Of a stretch of 51,076 nucleotides of DNA, positions 17,101-24,560 are shown in pieces. Origin of the DNA: Pseudonocardiaceae bacterium YIM PH 21723 (GTDB lineage Bacteria; Actinomycetota; Actinomycetes; Mycobacteriales; Pseudonocardiaceae); assembly GCA_003600225.1 (NCBI GenBank), contig QZFT01000057.1, positions 1 through 51,076 on the forward strand, in the 5' to 3' direction. The notes beneath the pieces are model-generated. The model was not told the origin of the DNA, ran no database searches, and saw nothing but the letters and a program-made list of their open reading frames with translations. Positions within the stretch are counted from its first letter, which is position 1; every line of letters starts with the position of its first letter. The position numbers were made by a program, and so were the translations under genes.

Positions 17101-18375
17101 CTGCCCGAACCGCCGACCGGACCGGCCAAGCCGGGCACCGACGCCGAGCGGCTGCTGTGCGACCTGTTCGCCCGGGTGCTGAACGTGCGCGCGGTCGGCC
17201 CACACGACGGATTCGCCGACCTGGGCGGCAACAGCGTGCTGGCCATCCGGCTGGCGGGCATGGCTGCGAGCGCGGGTCTGCCGCTCGACCCGGCCCAGGT
17301 GCAGGACGGCACCCCGGCCGCCCTGGCCGCCGCGCTCGACCGTCCGGTTCCGCCGGCCGAGCCCGGCCTGGCCTCGGACATCCAGCCCGCGGCGAGCATG
17401 GTGCAGATCAGCGACCGGCCCGGCGAGGTACTGCTCACCGGCGCTGGCGGCTTCCTCGGCGCCTACCTGCTGCGGGAACTGGCCGGAACCCGGGTGCACT
17501 GCGTGATGAGCGGCCCCGACGGCCTGGAACGGTTGCGGGAGAACCTGATCCGCTTCCGGCTCCCGGTGGAGTTGCTGTCCGGGGTCAGGGTGCTGTCCGC
17601 CGACCCCGGCGCACCGGACCTCGGGCTGAGCACGGCCAGGTTCGCCGAGCTGAGCCGCTCGGTGGACGCGATCTATCACGCGGGCAATCCGGATCCGGCG
17701 TCCACCGAATCGCTGCTGCGGCTGGCCGCCGAGCAGCACACCGTGCCGGTGCACGTGGTGCTGGACGGGCCGGCCGAACTGGTGGAGCAGAACCTACGGC
17801 TGGCCAGGGAACGCGGCCTGCCCGCCGCCGTGTACCGGCTGCCGATGCTGTCCGGCGACGCAGTCACCGGGGCGGTGCCGCTGACCGATCCGCTGTGGGT
17901 GTTCCTGCGTGGCTGCGTGATCGCCGGCGCGGTGCCGGACGATGTGGACCTGTCCCTCGACCTGCTTCCGGTGGACTACGCGGCGGCCGCAATCCGCTGG
18001 CTGTCGCGGCACGCCACCGCCGATGTGCACCGGCTGGGCGGCAGCCGCCCGGTGCCGCTGAGCATGATCGTCCGGCACCTGAACCTGGCCGGCTATCCGC
18101 TGCGCGCGGTGCCCAGGGACACCTGGGCCGCCCAGCTGGCGGCCGGAGACCAGGACCTGGCGGCGGTGGCGGTGAGCAGGCTGACCCCGGTGACGGAGTC
18201 GCCGGGTGTGCTGCCGCTACTGGAGCCGTCCGGGATCGAGTGCCCGGAGATCGACCAGCGGTATCTGGACAGGGTGATCCACTTCCTGATCCGCGCGGAG
18301 TTCCTGCCGCTGCCGCCGGGGGCCGCGCTCCCCCGGCAGCGGCTGGCGGCGGATCACCGCTCGGTCAGTTCCTGA
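14152..18375 (+). CDS. Orphan NRPS: formyltransferase-like, partial C, A (Gly-like), T, reductase-like
   Basis: A 1407-residue single-module synthetase. Residues 5-320 resemble formyltransferase N and C domains. Residues about 345-490 look like the C-terminal half of a condensation domain. The A domain (about 500-990) has YTSGSTGTPKGV near 656, NLYGPTETTIW near 791, YRTGDRARW and GRLDQQIKLNGHR near 895. The carrier domain has FADLGGNSVLAI near 1022 with its Ser intact. The C-terminus (from about 1090) begins like a thioester reductase, LLTGAGGFLGAYLLREL. My alignment to GrsA gives the pocket DIVQLGLIWK, close to glycine codes. The formyltransferase active-site Asn is Gly (IGFHDG), and the reductase lacks a visible Tyr-x-x-x-Lys pair. 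ATG 14152 or 14164 is the start. No other biosynthetic module is adjacent. Confidence 0.85.
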   Translation: MLVGMSRRPFSSFVLGESPLLVECAKVLIERGHLIRGIASADPQVRRWADERSIPVISTGESPAELVEFAAGNRFDYLFSIANTRFLPAEMLELPEEMAIGFHDGRFAGPWAIWNGATTHGVSWRTRTDVLKAADFSLDTRETGHSLAMRCADAGLSTFAELVDELADRRATPAPHDLQDRADRPSGGLTLSPAQPAQELDDAIRACHFGPLANEFGTAKLWTGADLLHIRAGEPLDRISVEPPGTVVAVTEDEVTMSSGTKDIRLRLATLDGDPLTAGRLADDWGIRPGFRFPVPSTELLDDLAAAYREGLAAEADWVRRLSALRPAQLPYRRIEAADSEPGDLPVPLPDWISGPADVLAALAGFLQRITGEPEFDLGLCVPPRSPLFAALTPIRITEATTFTELRDRVTAGLGRVQEHRSCLRDLGTRHRLPAAPRFPVQVELDETVDAGEADLLVRITRDECRFLVHPAIPDAEALTGAFAAYLAGLGDEDLHRAELVTPAGRRQLLTEWNHTAAHYPRHATVSRLFADHARQRPTAPAITFGGATMSYGELDQRSSALARHLAEQGVGAGSLVGVHLPRTPDLVVALLAVLKSGAAYVPLDPGQPAERTATVLADARTLLVITEDFLAGADLTGEADPIDRASGKDLAYVIYTSGSTGTPKGVRIGHRSLINVLTALQRSPGFSVTDTLLAVSTVSFDIAAVELFLPLISGGTVALARAEVAADPVALRHELERIRPRIMQATPATWRMLVDAGWQGGAGLTALTGGDTLDQPLADTLALRTAQLWNLYGPTETTIWSTMARIDGPVSIGRPLPNTSCFVLDDRQRLLPPGIPGELCIAGDGVADGYLRRPELTRERFIPNPFGSGDRLYRTGDRARWTLDGRLELLGRLDQQIKLNGHRIEPGEIESVLLRRPEVAQAVVIARTGRLLGYVVAEPGMTVDPGALRTSLAGLLPGYLVPAIIAVQRLPLTPNGKLDRDALPEPPTGPAKPGTDAERLLCDLFARVLNVRAVGPHDGFADLGGNSVLAIRLAGMAASAGLPLDPAQVQDGTPAALAAALDRPVPPAEPGLASDIQPAASMVQISDRPGEVLLTGAGGFLGAYLLRELAGTRVHCVMSGPDGLERLRENLIRFRLPVELLSGVRVLSADPGAPDLGLSTARFAELSRSVDAIYHAGNPDPASTESLLRLAAEQHTVPVHVVLDGPAELVEQNLRLARERGLPAAVYRLPMLSGDAVTGAVPLTDPLWVFLRGCVIAGAVPDDVDLSLDLLPVDYAAAAIRWLSRHATADVHRLGGSRPVPLSMIVRHLNLAGYPLRAVPRDTWAAQLAAGDQDLAAVAVSRLTPVTESPGVLPLLEPSGIECPEIDQRYLDRVIHFLIRAEFLPLPPGAALPRQRLAADHRSVSS

Positions 18376-19166
18376 TAGTCGGCGTCCGACAGCGTGATGT
18401 CCCTGGCGGCGGTGTTCTCCTCCAGGTGCTCGACCGACGAGGTTCCGGGGATGGGCAGCATCACCGGGGAGCGGCGCAGCAGCCAGGCCAGCGACACCTG
18501 CGACGCGGTGGCGCCGATCCGCCGGGCGACGGCCTCGGCCGGCGCGGCTTCGACCGGCCGCCACGGCAGGAACGCGATGCCTTCGGCGGTGCAGTAGTCG
18601 AGCACCGGGTCACTGGCCCGGTCGGCCAGGTTGTACCGGTTCTGCACGCTGACGATCGGGGCGATCTCCCGGGCGGCGACGAGCTGTTCGACGCTCACCT
18701 CGGAGAGTCCGATGTGCCGGACCTTGCCCGCCTCCCGGAGCTGCCGGAGCGCGCCGATCTGGTCCTCGAGGGGCACCTTCGGGTCGATCCGGTGCAGTTG
18801 CAGTAGGTCGAGGCGGTCCAGCCGGAGCCGGCGCAGGCACAGCTCGGCCTGCTGGACGAGGTACTCCGGCCTGCCGACCGGCACCCAGTCCCAGTTGGGC
18901 CGGGTGTTGCCCACCTTGGTGCCGATCACCAGGTCGTCCGCGTACGGGTGCAGCGCCTCGGCCAGCAGTTCCTCGTTGGCGCCGATCCCGTAGGCGTCCG
19001 CGGTGTCGATGAAGGTGATCCCCAGTTCGACGGCGCGCCTGGCCACCCGCAGAGCGGTGTCGCGGTCGGGGTTCTTCGGCAACCCCAGGTCCGGGCCGAG
19101 GCGCATGGCGCCGAAGCCCAGCCGCGATACCGAGAGGTCTCCGCCCAGCACGATCTGTTCTGTCAT
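18354..19166 (-). CDS. Aldo/keto reductase
   Basis: A 270-residue NADPH-dependent reductase of the AKR (beta/alpha)8 family. The catalytic Asp and Tyr lie in TFIDTADAYG near 52, Lys in VIGTKVG near 82, and His in LLQLHRIDPK near 121. The C-terminal cofactor region ends PIPGTSSVEHLEEN. ATG 19166 follows GGAGA. The last 22 bases overlap the end of the NRPS gene tail to tail, and the gene is divergent from a LysR regulator 72 bases away, its likely controller. A link to the NRPS product is possible but not shown. Confidence 0.9.
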   Translation of the reverse strand: MTEQIVLGGDLSVSRLGFGAMRLGPDLGLPKNPDRDTALRVARRAVELGITFIDTADAYGIGANEELLAEALHPYADDLVIGTKVGNTRPNWDWVPVGRPEYLVQQAELCLRRLRLDRLDLLQLHRIDPKVPLEDQIGALRQLREAGKVRHIGLSEVSVEQLVAAREIAPIVSVQNRYNLADRASDPVLDYCTAEGIAFLPWRPVEAAPAEAVARRIGATASQVSLAWLLRRSPVMLPIPGTSSVEHLEENTAARDITLSDADYQELTER

Positions 19167-19238
19167 GTCTCCACCGTGCCCTCGTTGTCCGGTAAGCACA
19201 ATCGACAATTGATGTACGGAACCGCGTAGCATCGCTAC
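19167..19238. promoter_or_regulatory. Divergent AKR-LysR promoter region
   Basis: This 72-base gap between divergent genes contains ATCGACAATTGAT near 19201, an imperfect palindrome around CAATTG. It is a plausible binding site for the LysR regulator, which usually sits in such a gap. Confidence 0.4.
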
Positions 19239-20120
19239 GTGCTGAATCTGGAGCGGCTCCGCGTGCTGCACGCCATCGCCACCACCGGCTCGGTACGGGC
19301 GGCCGCGGACACCCTGCACGTCACGACCTCGGCCATCTCGCAGCAGATCACCCGGTTGGAGCGCGAGGTCGGCCTGGAACTGACCGAGAAGCAGGGCCGG
19401 GGTATCCGGTTGACCACGCCCGGCATCCGGCTGGCCGAGCACGCGGCCAGGTTGCTGTCCCATGCGGAGGCCATCGAGGCGGACCTGTCCACCCTGCACA
19501 CCGAGGTGACCGGCGAGCTGACCATCGCCGCCGTCGCCACCGCGGCGCGGGCCCTGGTCCCACCGGCGATCGTCCGGCTACAGGAGGTGCACCCGGGGCT
19601 GCGGGTCAGCGTCCGGGAACAGGAGCCGTCGCAGTCGGTGCCCGCGGTCCATCAGGGACATATCGACATGGCGATAATCCAGGACTGGCCGGATCCGGCC
19701 CACGCGATGCCGGACTCCGTCTCCAGCAGGCATCTGCTGGACGATCCGCTGGTGATCGCCCTGCCCGGCACCCATCCGCTGGCCGGCCGATCATCGATCC
19801 CGATCAGTGAGCTCAACGACATCGACTGGGTCGCCTGGCCCCCGGACCAGCTCTGCCACGACTGGCTGCTCCGGATCCTGGGCCCCACGGCCAGGATCCG
19901 GCACACCGCCTCCGAGCACAGCACCCAATTGTCCCTGGTAGCGGCCGGATTGGGCGTGGCCCTACTGCCGACCCTCGGTGCCGACCCGGTACCGGCGAAC
20001 GTCAGGCTCATCCCGCTGGAGACCCCGGTGACGAGATGCCTGAGGGTGATCTGGCGAACCCCTGCCACCGACCGCCCGGCCATCCAGGCAGTCCTCAGCA
20101 CCCTCGGCAATCAAACCTGA
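19239..20120 (+). CDS. LysR-family transcriptional regulator
   Basis: A 293-residue protein. The winged helix-turn-helix spans residues 1-62 (LRVLHAIATTGSVRAAADTL, then SAISQQITRLEREVG). The substrate-binding domain (about 90-290) has the usual LVIALPGTHPLAG and LVAAGLGVALLP stretches. GTG start at 19239. It is divergent from the aldo/keto reductase, the standard LysR arrangement. The effector is unknown. Confidence 0.92.
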   Translation: MLNLERLRVLHAIATTGSVRAAADTLHVTTSAISQQITRLEREVGLELTEKQGRGIRLTTPGIRLAEHAARLLSHAEAIEADLSTLHTEVTGELTIAAVATAARALVPPAIVRLQEVHPGLRVSVREQEPSQSVPAVHQGHIDMAIIQDWPDPAHAMPDSVSSRHLLDDPLVIALPGTHPLAGRSSIPISELNDIDWVAWPPDQLCHDWLLRILGPTARIRHTASEHSTQLSLVAAGLGVALLPTLGADPVPANVRLIPLETPVTRCLRVIWRTPATDRPAIQAVLSTLGNQT

Positions 20121-20160
20121 CCCATTCGAGACAAAGATCGTCTGGATCGAGGCAGTCCAG

Positions 20161-20505
20161 TCAGCCCGAGATCGGGGTCTCGGTGGCGTAGAGGAAGCGG
20201 GTCTTGGCTCGGTCGAGGAAGTTCTCCTCGTCGGCGGCGACGGTCGTGGTGAAGGTGTCCGAGGTGAACCAGCGGGTGGCGTCGGCCATGGTGTCGAACC
20301 AGACCTCGACGACGCCGTCGTAGTAGATGCCGGTCAGGCCCGGGATCTCGTCGCCGGTGGGCATCAGCAGGACATGGCGCCGGACCGGCACCGACGCGTC
20401 CACCACGCTCGCGATCAGCGGCAGGTGCTTGTCTGTCCAGTATTCGACGAACTCCTCGTGAGTGAGGTCCGCGCGCCGGGTAAGGAAGATACTGATCTTA
20501 AGCAC
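20161..20505 (-). CDS. EthD-domain dimeric alpha/beta-barrel protein
   Basis: A 114-residue protein of the ferredoxin-like dimeric barrel class. LKISIFLTRRADLTHEEFVE and YWTDKHLPLI at the start are the EthD signature. I choose GTG 20505 because a GAGGAG site lies just before it; the frame extends upstream without one. EthD-fold proteins include small-molecule monooxygenases, cyclases and proteins of unknown role. It is divergent, with 74 bases between starts, from another small barrel protein at 20580, so the two may share control. Confidence 0.82.
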   Translation of the reverse strand: MLKISIFLTRRADLTHEEFVEYWTDKHLPLIASVVDASVPVRRHVLLMPTGDEIPGLTGIYYDGVVEVWFDTMADATRWFTSDTFTTTVAADEENFLDRAKTRFLYATETPISG

Positions 20506-20579
20506 CGGGGACTCCTCGGCATCGAGTTGACGGCTATCTACAGGATCCGACCACACTGACAGCCCGGAGGACGACAGTC

Positions 20580-20933
20580 ATGAACGCCCAGGAAACCATC
20601 ATCACCGTGACCGCCGATACCGATCAGGTCACGCTGGTGAACGTCTTCACGGTCACTCCCCCGCGACAGGACGACCTGGTCGCGGCATTGGAAAAGGGCG
20701 TCGCCGAGTTCTTCCAGTCCGTGCCCGGCTTCATCTCCGCCACCCTGCACGCGAGCCTCGACGGAACCCGGGTGATCAACTACGCCCAGTGGAGCAGCGA
20801 GCAGGCGTTCCAAGACGCCATGCGACGCCCAGAGATCCAGGCCTACATCGCCACAACCGCCAAGCTCGCCGAAAACTGGGACCCAACCCTCACCCGAGTG
20901 CTCTCAATCCACCACCACCAGCCCAAGGCCTAA
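20580..20933 (+). CDS. ABM-domain (antibiotic biosynthesis monooxygenase-like) protein
   Basis: A 117-residue dimeric alpha/beta-barrel protein of the ABM family. VTLVNVFTVTPPRQDDLVAA, then VPGFISATLHASLDG and YAQWSSEQAFQDAM follow the family pattern. GGAGG precedes the ATG. Such proteins act as cofactor-independent oxygenases or heme or small-molecule binders, and the substrate here is unknown. It is divergent from the EthD gene. The C-terminal HHHQPK could be a disordered tail. Confidence 0.85.
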   Translation: MNAQETIITVTADTDQVTLVNVFTVTPPRQDDLVAALEKGVAEFFQSVPGFISATLHASLDGTRVINYAQWSSEQAFQDAMRRPEIQAYIATTAKLAENWDPTLTRVLSIHHHQPKA

Positions 20934-20965
20934 GGACTCCGCCAATACCACCAGAAGTAGCCCCC

Positions 20966-21067
20966 GATGCGAGCGCAGCGAGCAAGGGGCGCCCCCGAAC
21001 CAGATGGCGTCGGGGGTGCAGGGGGCCGAAGGCCGCCCTGCCTTGGGGTCTGGGGCGAGAGCCCCAG
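20966..21067 (-). repeat. tRNA-trailing GC-rich repeat, copy A
   Basis: This repeat lies downstream of tRNA-Leu and its terminator. Bases 21041-21067 are identical over 27 bases to 50499-50525, which trail tRNA-Ala. Within it CTGGGGC-GAGA-GCCCCAG forms a 7-bp stem with a GNRA-type loop on the plus strand. The rest (20966-21040) is alike in composition but diverged. Confidence 0.75.
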
Positions 21068-21080
21068 TGTGAAAAAGCAC

Positions 21081-21117
21081 AATCCCCTTGTTCGCGCTTT
21101 CTGCGAACAAGGGGATT
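21081..21117 (-). terminator. Terminator of tRNA-Leu
   Basis: A 15-bp perfect stem (21081-21095 with 21103-21117, 7-base loop) is followed on the minus strand by GTGCTTTTTC. Confidence 0.85.
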
Positions 21118-21127
21118 GCGGGGATTG

Positions 21128-21210
21128 TGCGCGAGGGGGGAGTTGAACCCCCACGTCCTTTCGGACACACGGACCTGAACCGTGCGCGTCTGCCATTCCG
21201 CCACTCGCGC
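21128..21210 (-). tRNA. tRNA-Leu (anticodon CAG)
   Basis: An 83-base type II tRNA on the minus strand. The acceptor GCGCGAG pairs with CTCGCGC, with discriminator A. The anticodon loop TTCAGGT holds CAG, the long variable arm is GTCCGAAAGGAC, and the T arm is GGGGGTTCAACTCCCCC. The 3' CCA is not encoded. A tRNA-Leu beside fhaA is also found in M. tuberculosis. Confidence 0.96.
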
Positions 21211-21403
21211 TTGCTTTTCACTCGCTTTCGCGACCGGTTTGGCGCTCCGATCAGCGAGTGAGGAAACTTTAGCATGGGTTTTGCGGGTGTTTTACCGGGG
21301 GGTGGAATGTGGTCTGAGCAGCCATTCTCGTGACGAACCGTGTCATGGCCGCAGAACCTGGATACGATCGCGGTGAGCCACCGACCGAGGGAGGTAGACA
21401 GCC

Positions 21404-22585
21404 GTGGGAGTCGTGCAGCGCTTCGAGCGCCGACTCGAAGGCATCGTCGGCAACTCCTTCGCCCGCGTTTTCGGCGGTTCGGTCGTTCCCCAGGAGGTCG
21501 CCCAAGCGCTCCAACGAGAAGCAGAGACGCACGTCAGGGAGCTAGCGGGAGGGCGGTTGCTCGCCCCCAACTACTACAGCGTCACACTGGGACAGGCGGA
21601 CCAAGAGCGTCTGGCGGCCGATGAGGACCGGATTTGCGGGCAACTGGCAGACTCCATCCGGGAGCACATCGCCGAACAGGGTTGGGACACGTACGGCGAC
21701 GTCGTAGTCTCCCTACAACGCTCTGAGACGCTGCGAACCGGGCAGCTCCAGATCAGCTCGGTTGTCGACCCGGATGCCAGCGAGGACAGACCTCGGCAGC
21801 CAGCACAACCTCGCACCACAGGAGACCGACCTATGAGCCAGCCACCCCGTTACCCCGAGCAGGACCCGTACGGTCAGCAGCAAGGTCAGTACGGCTACGA
21901 CCAGCAGGGTCAACAGGGCTACGCGCAGCAGGGTCAGCAGGGCTACGGCCAGCAGCAGCCTGGTTACGACCAGTACGGTCAGCCGCAGCCGGGCTACGGC
22001 CAGCCGGGCCAGCCGGGTTATGGCCAGCAGCAGCCTGGTTACGACCAGTACGGCCAGCCTCAGCAGCAGCCGCAGTACGGCGGCCAGCAGCCTGGTTACG
22101 ACCAGTACGGCCAGCCCCAGCAGCAGCCCGGCTACGGCCAGCAGCCCGCAGGCTATGAGCAGGGTTACGGCCAGCCTGCGCAGCAGCCGCAGTACGGCCA
22201 GCAGCCCGGCTACGACCAGTACGGTCAGCCGCAGGCCGCCGGCTACGGCCAGCAGGCCGGTTACGACCAGTACGGCCAGCAGGCCGTGCAGCAGCGTCAG
22301 CTGACCGCCACGCTCTCGCTGGACGACGGTTCCAACCGCCAGTACACGCTGGTCCAGGGCGGAAACGTGGTCGGTCGCGGCCAGGAGGCTCAGTTCCGGC
22401 TGCCGGACACCGGCGTCTCCCGCAGGCACCTGGAGATCACCTGGGATGGCTCGAATGCCATGCTGTCGGACCTGGGCTCCACCAACGGGACCACGGTGAA
22501 CAACAGCCCGGTGCAGAACTGGCAGCTGGCGGATGGCGATGTCATCCGAATCGGCCACTCCGCACTGGTGTTCCGCGCCCAGTAG
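21404..22585 (+). CDS. fhaA: FhaA, FHA-domain protein with Gln/Tyr/Gly repeat linker
   Basis: A 393-residue protein. Residues 1-120 are the FhaA N-terminal DUF3662 domain ([20 protein letters not shown]). Residues about 150-300 are a low-complexity linker of GYDQYGQPQ-like repeats. Residues about 302-393 are a forkhead-associated domain ([32 protein letters not shown]) that binds phosphothreonine. In mycobacteria FhaA binds phosphorylated MviN and the kinase PknB and tunes lipid II supply. GTG start after GAGGGAGG. It is the first gene of the cell-wall signalling operon, with fhaB 98 bases on. Confidence 0.95.
   Translation: MGVVQRFERRLEGIVGNSFARVFGGSVVPQEVAQALQREAETHVRELAGGRLLAPNYYSVTLGQADQERLAADEDRICGQLADSIREHIAEQGWDTYGDVVVSLQRSETLRTGQLQISSVVDPDASEDRPRQPAQPRTTGDRPMSQPPRYPEQDPYGQQQGQYGYDQQGQQGYAQQGQQGYGQQQPGYDQYGQPQPGYGQPGQPGYGQQQPGYDQYGQPQQQPQYGGQQPGYDQYGQPQQQPGYGQQPAGYEQGYGQPAQQPQYGQQPGYDQYGQPQAAGYGQQAGYDQYGQQAVQQRQLTATLSLDDGSNRQYTLVQGGNVVGRGQEAQFRLPDTGVSRRHLEITWDGSNAMLSDLGSTNGTTVNNSPVQNWQLADGDVIRIGHSALVFRAQ
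21872..22290 (+). repeat. Tandem repeats coding the FhaA linker
   Basis: Degenerate 27- to 60-base units code for GYDQYGQPQ and GYGQQ motifs. The block GGTTACGACCAGTACGG recurs nearly unchanged several times. Such arrays vary in length between strains by slippage. Confidence 0.8.
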
Positions 22586-22683
22586 TAGTCTCCGCGCAAC
22601 CACTGGCGAACGAGACGCGTCATTAGGTGGCGTGCCTCGTTGGGCAGGCGTGGAACGATCAGGGCAAGGAGCGTAACCAAGGC

Positions 22684-23142
22684 GTGCCAGAGCTGGTAAT
22701 GCAACTGACCAGAGCAGGGTTTTTGGCCCTGCTCTGGTTGTTCGTGTTCGCCGCGCTGCGCGTGGTGCGTTCCGACCTCTATGCCGCGTCGGGTCTTCGG
22801 GTAGCGATGCCCGGGCAGCGACGCGGCGCCGGTAAGGGAGCAAAGGGCAAGGCGGCCCGGCAACTCGTGGTGACCCACGGGGCGCTGGCCGGAACCCGTA
22901 TTTCTCTCGACGGCCGACCGATCATGATCGGCAGGGCGGATGACTCCACCCTGGTGCTGGATGACGACTACGCGTCGACACGGCACGCCCGAATCGCCCT
23001 GCGCGGCACGGATTGGTACGTCGAGGATCTAGGCTCCACGAATGGCACTTATCTCGACCGAAGCAAGGTCACCGCTCCCATGCGGGTACCTCTCGGTGTC
23101 CAGATCCGGATCGGCAAGACGGTGATCGAGCTGCGCTCATGA
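22684..23142 (+). CDS. fhaB: FhaB (FipA), membrane FHA-domain protein
   Basis: A 152-residue protein. One N-terminal transmembrane helix (FLALLWLFVFAALRVV, about residues 12-27) precedes a basic linker and an FHA domain (about 60-152) with IGRADDSTLVLDDDYASTRH and [15 protein letters not shown] 22684 is chosen because it gives the (M)PELVMQLTRAGF start seen in FhaB proteins and GGAG lies 12 bases upstream. In mycobacteria it links phosphorylation by PknA/PknB to septal and polar peptidoglycan synthesis. Its stop overlaps the pstP start (ATGA). Confidence 0.93.
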   Translation: MPELVMQLTRAGFLALLWLFVFAALRVVRSDLYAASGLRVAMPGQRRGAGKGAKGKAARQLVVTHGALAGTRISLDGRPIMIGRADDSTLVLDDDYASTRHARIALRGTDWYVEDLGSTNGTYLDRSKVTAPMRVPLGVQIRIGKTVIELRS

Positions 23143-24560
23143 CCCTCGTCCTTCGCTATGCGGCCCGCTCCGACCGTGGCCTGGTGCGCTCCAACAACCA
23201 GGACTCCGTCTACGCCGGCCCTCGCCTACTCGCCATCGCCGACGGCATGGGTGGCCACGCAGCTGGTGAAGTCGCCAGCAAGGTGGTCGTTGCCGCATTG
23301 GCGCCCCTTGACGACGACGAGCCAGGCGACGACCTGCTCGGACAGCTCCGTGAGGCGGTACGCGGCGGCAACTCCGCGATCGCCGAGCTGGTCGCGAGTG
23401 ACCCCGAACTGGAAGGCATGGGCACCACGGTTACCGCCGTGTTGTTCGCCGGCCGCAAGCTGGGCCTGGTCCATGTCGGGGACTCCCGTGCCTATCTTCA
23501 CCGTGACGGCTCCCTCGCGCAGATCACGCACGACGACACGTTCGTCCAGTCGCTGATCGACGAGGGCCGGATCACCGAGGAGGAGGCCGCCACCCACCCG
23601 CAGCGCTCGCTGTTGTTGCGCGCGCTGACCGGGCACGAGGTGGAGCCCAGCCTCGCCGTGCGGGAGGCCCGGGCCGGGGATCGCTACCTGATCTGCTCGG
23701 ACGGTCTCACCGCCGTGGTCAGCCACGAGACGCTGCAGGAAACGCTGCAGATGCCCGATCCACAGACCTGCGCCGACCGGCTCATCGAGCTGGCGCTCAA
23801 GGGTGGTGGACCGGACAACGTGACCGTGGTCGTCGCGGACGTGGTGGACATCGACTACGGCGAGGACACGCCGATCGTCGGTGGAGCCGCGGGCTTCGAC
23901 TCCGAGGACACGCCGCCCGCCGGTGACTCGCCGGCCGCGCGCGCTGGAGCGGCGCTGCCCCCGCGACCCAAGCCGGTCCAGGTCCAACCACCAGAGCCTG
24001 AACCGGAAGAACGGTCTAAAGGGCGCCGTGCACTTCGCACGACGCTGATCACGCTGGTGGTGCTGGCCCTGATCGCAGCAGGTGCGTTCGGGGTCCGGCA
24101 GTGGGTGCTGCGTCAGTACTACATCGGCGCGAACCCGAATCAGCAGGTCGTGATCTACCAGGGGGTGAGCGGCTCCGTGCTCGGCGTCGCGCTGCACCGT
24201 GAGGTGGAGAACGCCTGCAGTGGCAAGGCCCAACCGGACTGTGAGCAGATCAAGCTGGGCGACCTGTACCCGTCTAAGCGGGCGGTGATCGAGAACGGTT
24301 CCAAGCCGGTCTCCGATCTGGACGAGGCACGCAAGCAGATCACCCTCATGCGTGCCAACGACCTGTTGCCGCCCTGCCCGACGACGACGGCCGCCCCGCC
24401 GACGCCCAATCCGGCACCGCCGACCACCACGACCAATCCGGCTCCGCCTCCCGGAGGAACTCCGCCGCCCACGAGCAACCCGCCGTCGGCATCGGACGTC
24501 CCCACAACGACCACGACTTCGACCACGATGAAGCGCGGCGAGGAATGTCGGGAGGGTTGA
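23139..24560 (+). CDS. pstP: PstP, membrane PP2C-type Ser/Thr phosphatase
   Basis: A 473-residue protein. The PP2C catalytic domain covers residues 1-238 with metal-binding signatures NNQDSVY, AIADGMGGHAAGE, ICSDGLT and GGPDNVTVVV. A Pro-rich juxtamembrane stretch leads to one transmembrane helix (about 300-320). An extracellular domain follows, then a Pro/Thr-rich tail ending EECREG. It dephosphorylates PknA, PknB and their targets. Start and stop overlap fhaB and rodA respectively, so expression is coupled to both. Confidence 0.95.
   Translation: MTLVLRYAARSDRGLVRSNNQDSVYAGPRLLAIADGMGGHAAGEVASKVVVAALAPLDDDEPGDDLLGQLREAVRGGNSAIAELVASDPELEGMGTTVTAVLFAGRKLGLVHVGDSRAYLHRDGSLAQITHDDTFVQSLIDEGRITEEEAATHPQRSLLLRALTGHEVEPSLAVREARAGDRYLICSDGLTAVVSHETLQETLQMPDPQTCADRLIELALKGGGPDNVTVVVADVVDIDYGEDTPIVGGAAGFDSEDTPPAGDSPAARAGAALPPRPKPVQVQPPEPEPEERSKGRRALRTTLITLVVLALIAAGAFGVRQWVLRQYYIGANPNQQVVIYQGVSGSVLGVALHREVENACSGKAQPDCEQIKLGDLYPSKRAVIENGSKPVSDLDEARKQITLMRANDLLPPCPTTTAAPPTPNPAPPTTTTNPAPPPGGTPPPTSNPPSASDVPTTTTTSTTMKRGEECREG

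Noticed and set aside
14053-17754. A 1233-residue open frame on the minus strand
   Set aside because: It lies wholly antisense to the NRPS gene, which has clear domain motifs throughout. The minus frame is a codon-bias shadow rich in Gly, Arg, Gln and Val.
20890-21204. Minus-strand frames across the tRNA-Leu trailer (and 50352-50640 across tRNA-Ala)
   Set aside because: They run through a tRNA gene, a terminator and the shared GC-rich repeat. The recurrent peptide-like string is a by-product of the repeat.
21872-22290. Possible CRISPR array
   Set aside because: The repeat units are in frame, lack regular unrelated spacers, and encode the FhaA linker. No cas genes are present.
21713-22843. 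A 376-residue minus-strand frame opposite fhaA
   Set aside because: It is the antisense of the FhaA repeat linker and FHA domain, and its Leu/Ala/Val repeats mirror the plus-strand repeats.
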